Positions 61,472-64,000 of a stretch of 64,000 nt of DNA are shown one piece after another. The notes under the pieces are model-generated. The model ran no database searches. It was not told the origin of the DNA and saw nothing but the letters and a program-made list of their open reading frames with translations. Within the stretch, counting starts at the first letter, position 1. Each line of letters opens with the position of its first letter. A program made the translations under genes and the position numbers. The stretch is from Shinella sumterensis (lineage in GTDB: Bacteria > Pseudomonadota > Alphaproteobacteria > Rhizobiales > Rhizobiaceae), in NCBI RefSeq assembly GCF_004514425.2, contig NZ_MYFN02000004.1:372001-436000 (forward strand). The letters are read 5' to 3'.

Positions 61472-61554
61472 CGCTCTCTCCTCTCTGGCGGATAGGGGAG
61501 GTTCCAGATAATACGTTGGTGTAAAAATCTGGCGTTTTCTGCTCTACTGGCTTC

Positions 61555-61752
61555 ATGAGCTACGACCTCGAAAAGATGATCGATAATGCGATTGATGAAG
61601 GCATTGCCATTGCCTGCCGTGTTGCGGCGCAGATGGCTGCGTCCGTCGAGATTCAAAGCGTCTCTGGCCCCGCCGCGCTTCTGATGTTTGTCGAAGCTGT
61701 GCGGATAGAGCATCGGGCGCGCATGGGTGACGAAAACGAAAGGCCGAACTAA
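61555..61752 (+). CDS. Hypothetical element protein, 65 aa
   Basis: The product MSYDLEKMIDNAIDEGIAIACRVAAQMAASVEIQSVSGPAALLMFVEAVRIEHRARMGDENERPN is helical, with no recognised family. It runs opposite to its neighbours and its stop overlaps that of the following minus-strand ORF by 4 bases. Possibly a regulator or anti-repressor of the element, but only its position supports this. Confidence 0.5.
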   Translation: MSYDLEKMIDNAIDEGIAIACRVAAQMAASVEIQSVSGPAALLMFVEAVRIEHRARMGDENERPN

Positions 61753-62027
61753 GCATCCGCCGCGTCTCTCGATACGTTGGGGGGCGCCTTAGGGCTTTCG
61801 GCAACGATCGCTCGCTTGCCGGCATCCGTGACGGTGAAAATGTCGTCGCCGCCATAAAGCTGGACTTTGGCGCGGCGCGTCATGAAGCCTTTCGCAACTA
61901 GCGCCATGCAGGCCGGATGATCGGTGCTGCCAGCTCCGGTGACGAAGCTGTTGTGGTACATGGTGCCTCGGCCGTAACGGTCGAGGCCGAGCGAATGCTG
62001 GAGAACGTGGAGCTGTTCAGCGTTCAT
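61749..62027 (-). CDS. Hypothetical element protein, 92 aa
   Basis: Unknown function. Begins MNAEQLHVLQHSLGLDRYGRG and has GGAGG five bases upstream of the ATG. It contains MTRRAKVQLYGGDDIFTVTDAGKRAI, a winged-helix-like tail of the kind seen in small phage regulators. It is convergent with the small ORF at 61555. Confidence 0.65.
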   Translation of the reverse strand: MNAEQLHVLQHSLGLDRYGRGTMYHNSFVTGAGSTDHPACMALVAKGFMTRRAKVQLYGGDDIFTVTDAGKRAIVAESPKAPPNVSRDAADA

Positions 62028-62118
62028 CCGAGCCTCCGTTCGAAGCGTTTGGGGATATCTTGAAGGCCGCAAGCCTCGGGGCTATTCTGCGCTCCGGGTG
62101 AGTTTGCGGAGGGCTTGT

Positions 62119-62346
62119 ATGATGTATCCCACTCCTAAAGGTGCTTTCGAACCGGACGAGCTTGGCGCTCTGAAGGAGATCTTCGATGAGATCACATCCC
62201 AACCGTGGTTCGCTGCCTCCGAAGACAATAAAGAAAGCTTTGCGAGGTACCTCTTGGAGACTTTCCCCGCCGCGCAGTTTGATCCGCGAAAACATCGATC
62301 CGTAATCGAAGCGTCTGCGCGCATGTTCTATTCCACAGACGGCTAA
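62119..62346 (+). CDS. Hypothetical protein, 75 aa
   Basis: MMYPTPKGAFEPDELGALKEIFDEITSQPWFAASEDNKESFARYLLETFPAAQFDPRKHRSVIEASARMFYSTDG is helical, acidic at the start, and resembles small rhizobial proteins of unknown function. GGAGG lies upstream of the two consecutive ATGs. It lies within the element region on the opposite strand to most of its neighbours. Confidence 0.6.
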   Translation: MMYPTPKGAFEPDELGALKEIFDEITSQPWFAASEDNKESFARYLLETFPAAQFDPRKHRSVIEASARMFYSTDG

Positions 62347-62470
62347 ATTGACGGCTTGATCGTAGAGGCTTTGCCCGCGATCTTGAGAGAGGCCCGGTGA
62401 GTGTACGAGGCGCTCCTGGGCCTCGATCTTATTCAACATGGTCACCTCCGGTCGCTGCGCTACGGTCAGG

Positions 62471-62776
62471 CTAACCATTCTGAGGCCCTCCGTTCGCATC
62501 TGTGGTGGCGATCGGCAGAAGGGTGGCACGGTCGATCCGCATCCATCGGCCATCTTCGAAAGAGACATCACCGCCGATCAGGTTTTCGAAGGTGTGCGAC
62601 CAACCATGCGCCCAACGTGAAAGCACAAGGGTGGCTGGAGCGTCGTCGAACATGACGACGTCCGCGACAATCCTATTCTTGCCCTTGAATGCCGCGTTGA
62701 TCAGGGTGAAGGAGAGCGGTGTGCCTGCCGGAAGGCAGGCGTGCATCGTCTCCATGACGATATCATTAGCCCTCAT
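62471..62776 (-). CDS. Hypothetical element protein, 101 aa
   Basis: Unknown function. Starts MRANDIVMETMHACLPAGTPLSFTLINAAFKGKNRIVADVVMFDDAPATLVLSRW. It overlaps the end of the gene at 62766 by 11 bases. The following 124 bases have no gene in either strand that I can support. Confidence 0.6.
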   Translation of the reverse strand: MRANDIVMETMHACLPAGTPLSFTLINAAFKGKNRIVADVVMFDDAPATLVLSRWAHGWSHTFENLIGGDVSFEDGRWMRIDRATLLPIATTDANGGPQNG

Positions 62777-63464
62777 TGGCGTTGCCTTTCGCTGTACTGG
62801 CGGAAGCGCTGCGCGTGGCGGCGAGGGCTGCCGAGCGCATGGCATGCCAGACATTGATTGCGGCGGCGCGTTCGTCTCCGTCGCACTCCCAATCCACCGC
62901 CAAGGCGGCATCGATCATGTCCTCTGTCGGATCGGCGGGGAGCACCTCCGCGCTGTCCTCTCCTTCTCTATGGGGAGGTGGGGAACGTAGAGCGCCCCAT
63001 GCTGCCGCTGCCCCGCGATCCGCAAACGTCTTCGCAAGCTGGAACTGTTCGTATGTGTCCTTGGTCTCGGTCACGTTCGGGACGCAGGAAATCCGGTCAA
63101 GTTCTTGTGCTGCTTCCGTGAGAGCTTTCCGAAACGTCGCCACCGGCTCTACCGGCACATCGACAAGGGCGGAAGCGATGTCACGAACGGTCCCGGCGCG
63201 CTCGGCGGTGAACTCGTTGATCCGCTCGTAGTCGTCGCAGAATTCGTAGTTGAAGCCCGAGGACGACGCTTCGAAGCCGGCGTTGTAGGCTTTCTCCAGC
63301 GCCTCCACCTCTACCGCCCGCTCTTGATCGGATAGGGCGGCGGTGAGGGCGGCGCGCATGTTTTCACGGCGAATAGCCAAGACTTGCTCAGATCGATCGC
63401 CGGGCCACGGACCCGGCCAATGATAGGCGCAAGCGACCTCAATCATCTCGTCAGTTACCTGCAT
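62766..63464 (-). CDS. Hypothetical element protein with internal repeat, 232 aa
   Basis: The N-terminal module DEMIEVACAYHW...RRENMRAALTAAL is repeated near the C-terminus as EDMIDAALAVDW...INVWHAMRSAALAAT, giving two similar ~45-residue units joined by a helical middle. The product has no recognised domain; I recall such modules in phage proteins. GGAGG precedes the ATG at 63464. The stop overlaps the start of the next gene. Confidence 0.7.
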   Translation of the reverse strand: MQVTDEMIEVACAYHWPGPWPGDRSEQVLAIRRENMRAALTAALSDQERAVEVEALEKAYNAGFEASSSGFNYEFCDDYERINEFTAERAGTVRDIASALVDVPVEPVATFRKALTEAAQELDRISCVPNVTETKDTYEQFQLAKTFADRGAAAAWGALRSPPPHREGEDSAEVLPADPTEDMIDAALAVDWECDGDERAAAINVWHAMRSAALAATRSASASTAKGNANEG

Positions 63465-63726
63465 GTTCAGATCCTCCGAGGAGTGCGCGGGCGCGGCGGG
63501 CAGTGGTGGCATCGTTGATGGCCTTGATCACAGCTTCGCGGCAATCTGAGCATAGGGAGCGCTTGATCGTGCCATCCGCTACAGCAACCCCGCTGTAGTC
63601 GTAGGCGTCCTGTGCAACGGTAAGATCGCACCAGTACGCCGGCCGGCTCTTGGAAGTCTTCGTTTCCTTTGCCCCACAACCGTCGCAGGTGAATTCGTAG
63701 GCGACAGGGATTTCACGCATCGACAT
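63451..63726 (-). CDS. Small zinc-ribbon-like element protein, 91 aa
   Basis: The product has paired cysteines CDGCGAKET and CSDCREAV, a C-x2-C...C-x2-C zinc-ribbon pattern, and an additional cysteine in YWCDLTV. GGAG lies 7 bases before the ATG at 63726. It overlaps the upstream gene by 14 bases and the downstream gene by 14 bases. No family is assigned. Confidence 0.68.
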   Translation of the reverse strand: MSMREIPVAYEFTCDGCGAKETKTSKSRPAYWCDLTVAQDAYDYSGVAVADGTIKRSLCSDCREAVIKAINDATTARRARALLGGSEHAGN

Positions 63727-64000
63727 CGGCGCGCTCCAGCTTCTTGATGAGTGGGTTGATGCCGTCGTTGTCCACGGCGCCGATGACACGGGACAGGAAT
63801 TCTTTTGCGCTGATCCCGTCAGGTGGCAGGTAGTCGCGGACCGCGTTCAAGACATCCAGAACTGACTTGGCGAACTCCGCATTCTCCCGCTGCAACGCCT
63901 CTGCCTGGCGGGCTAGGGAGAGGACTTCACGCATGCGGTCTGGGGAGCAGGCGGCGAGATATTGAGCATTGGCCTTGGCATCCGTATGGGGCTTCGCGAA
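63713..64000 (-). CDS. Ea22-like element protein, 5'-truncated at window edge
   Basis: The open frame runs from 63713 to the window end without a stop. The visible part is FAKPHTDAKANAQYLAACSP then DRMREVLSLARQAEALQREN, the ...AQYLAACSPDR motif typical of Ea22-like and similar phage early proteins. The true start lies beyond base 64000; an internal ATG at 63934 lacks a ribosome-binding site. Confidence 0.65.
   Translation of the reverse strand, partial: FAKPHTDAKANAQYLAACSPDRMREVLSLARQAEALQRENAEFAKSVLDVLNAVRDYLPPDGISAKEFLSRVIGAVDNDGINPLIKKLERADVDA

Larger units (their letters stand above)
59891..64000. mobile_element. Left end of prophage or integrative element
   Basis: The tRNA-Pro junction, integrase, excisionase-like gene and a run of short overlapping minus-strand ORFs with no core function indicate a mobile element. 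It runs past the window end. No structural, lysis or conjugation genes are in view, so prophage and ICE cannot be separated, although the small-ORF cassette favours a phage. Confidence 0.85.

Noticed and set aside
62017-62571. 184-aa minus-strand ORF in the element
   Set aside because: It overlaps two better-supported ORFs on both strands and shows no conserved features; kept out of the annotation.

Overview
The window is a high-GC, gene-dense chromosomal segment of an alphaproteobacterium, very probably order Hyphomicrobiales (Rhizobiales), family Rhizobiaceae. This rests on gene content and order: pepA-holC, moaE-moaD-pgsA-uvrC, a RopB/Omp25-type porin-like barrel, a DUF1236-type secreted protein, an LdtR/LdtP pair, the glyA-nrdR-ribD-ribE...ribH-nusB block, an H+-translocating pyrophosphatase followed by a convergent BamE-like lipoprotein, and the YceD-plsX-fabH-ihfA-MerR series. 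Genus cannot be fixed from sequence alone. No rRNA operon or CRISPR array is visible.

Layout. 1-1684: end of pepA and holC. 1728-8316: accessory block with a MarR regulator and MFS exporter carrying identical palindromic operators, a Gfo/Idh/MocA dehydrogenase, and a TRAP transporter for probable alpha-keto/organic acids, whose binding protein is convergent to the permeases. 8508-16330: ABC-F ATPase, a degenerate GGDEF protein, DinB, GST, ndk, a GT8 glycosyltransferase, a lipoprotein and a CGNR regulator. 16341-17290: an orphan LivH-type permease divergent from the CGNR gene across a palindrome. 17312-22139: moaE, moaD, pgsA, uvrC and a pteridine-reductase-like SDR, all on the minus strand. 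22473-31117: outer-membrane protein, GST, RNase T2 lipoprotein, rlmJ, a molybdopterin oxidoreductase with NUDIX, and aspS. 31208-44337: creD, parC, a Doc/AbrB toxin-antitoxin pair, bpt, hemB and ldtR-ldtP. 44528-54568: glyA, nrdR, riboflavin genes with a diguanylate cyclase embedded, nusB, hppA and a BamE-like protein. 54718-59375: cytochrome bc1 chaperone, YceD, plsX, fabH, ihfA, MerR and a small conserved protein.

At about 59891-59903 the sequence changes character. The 5' half of a tRNA-Pro(GGG) gene stops in the anticodon loop and is followed within 10 bp by the end of a minus-strand tyrosine integrase gene, then an excisionase-like HTH gene and a run of short, tightly overlapping, mostly minus-strand ORFs typical of a temperate phage or integrative element. 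The element continues beyond the window end, so its far junction and type cannot be determined here.

Working logic. The core blocks serve protein N-degron tagging (bpt), heme (hemB), riboflavin (ribD, ribE, ribH), one-carbon metabolism (glyA), phospholipid and fatty-acid synthesis (pgsA, plsX, fabH), cell-wall 3-3 crosslinking (ldtP under ldtR) and molybdopterin supply (moaE, moaD), which feeds the molybdoenzyme at 25569. The most distinctive signals are regulatory: the paired GGGTATATACCC operators with a probably leaderless marR, the CGNR/LivH palindrome spanning a perfect -10, the doubled GTTATAAC box before the Doc/AbrB operon, and a 17-base motif shared by the TRAP binding-protein promoter region and a possible small RNA beside the tRNA-Pro.
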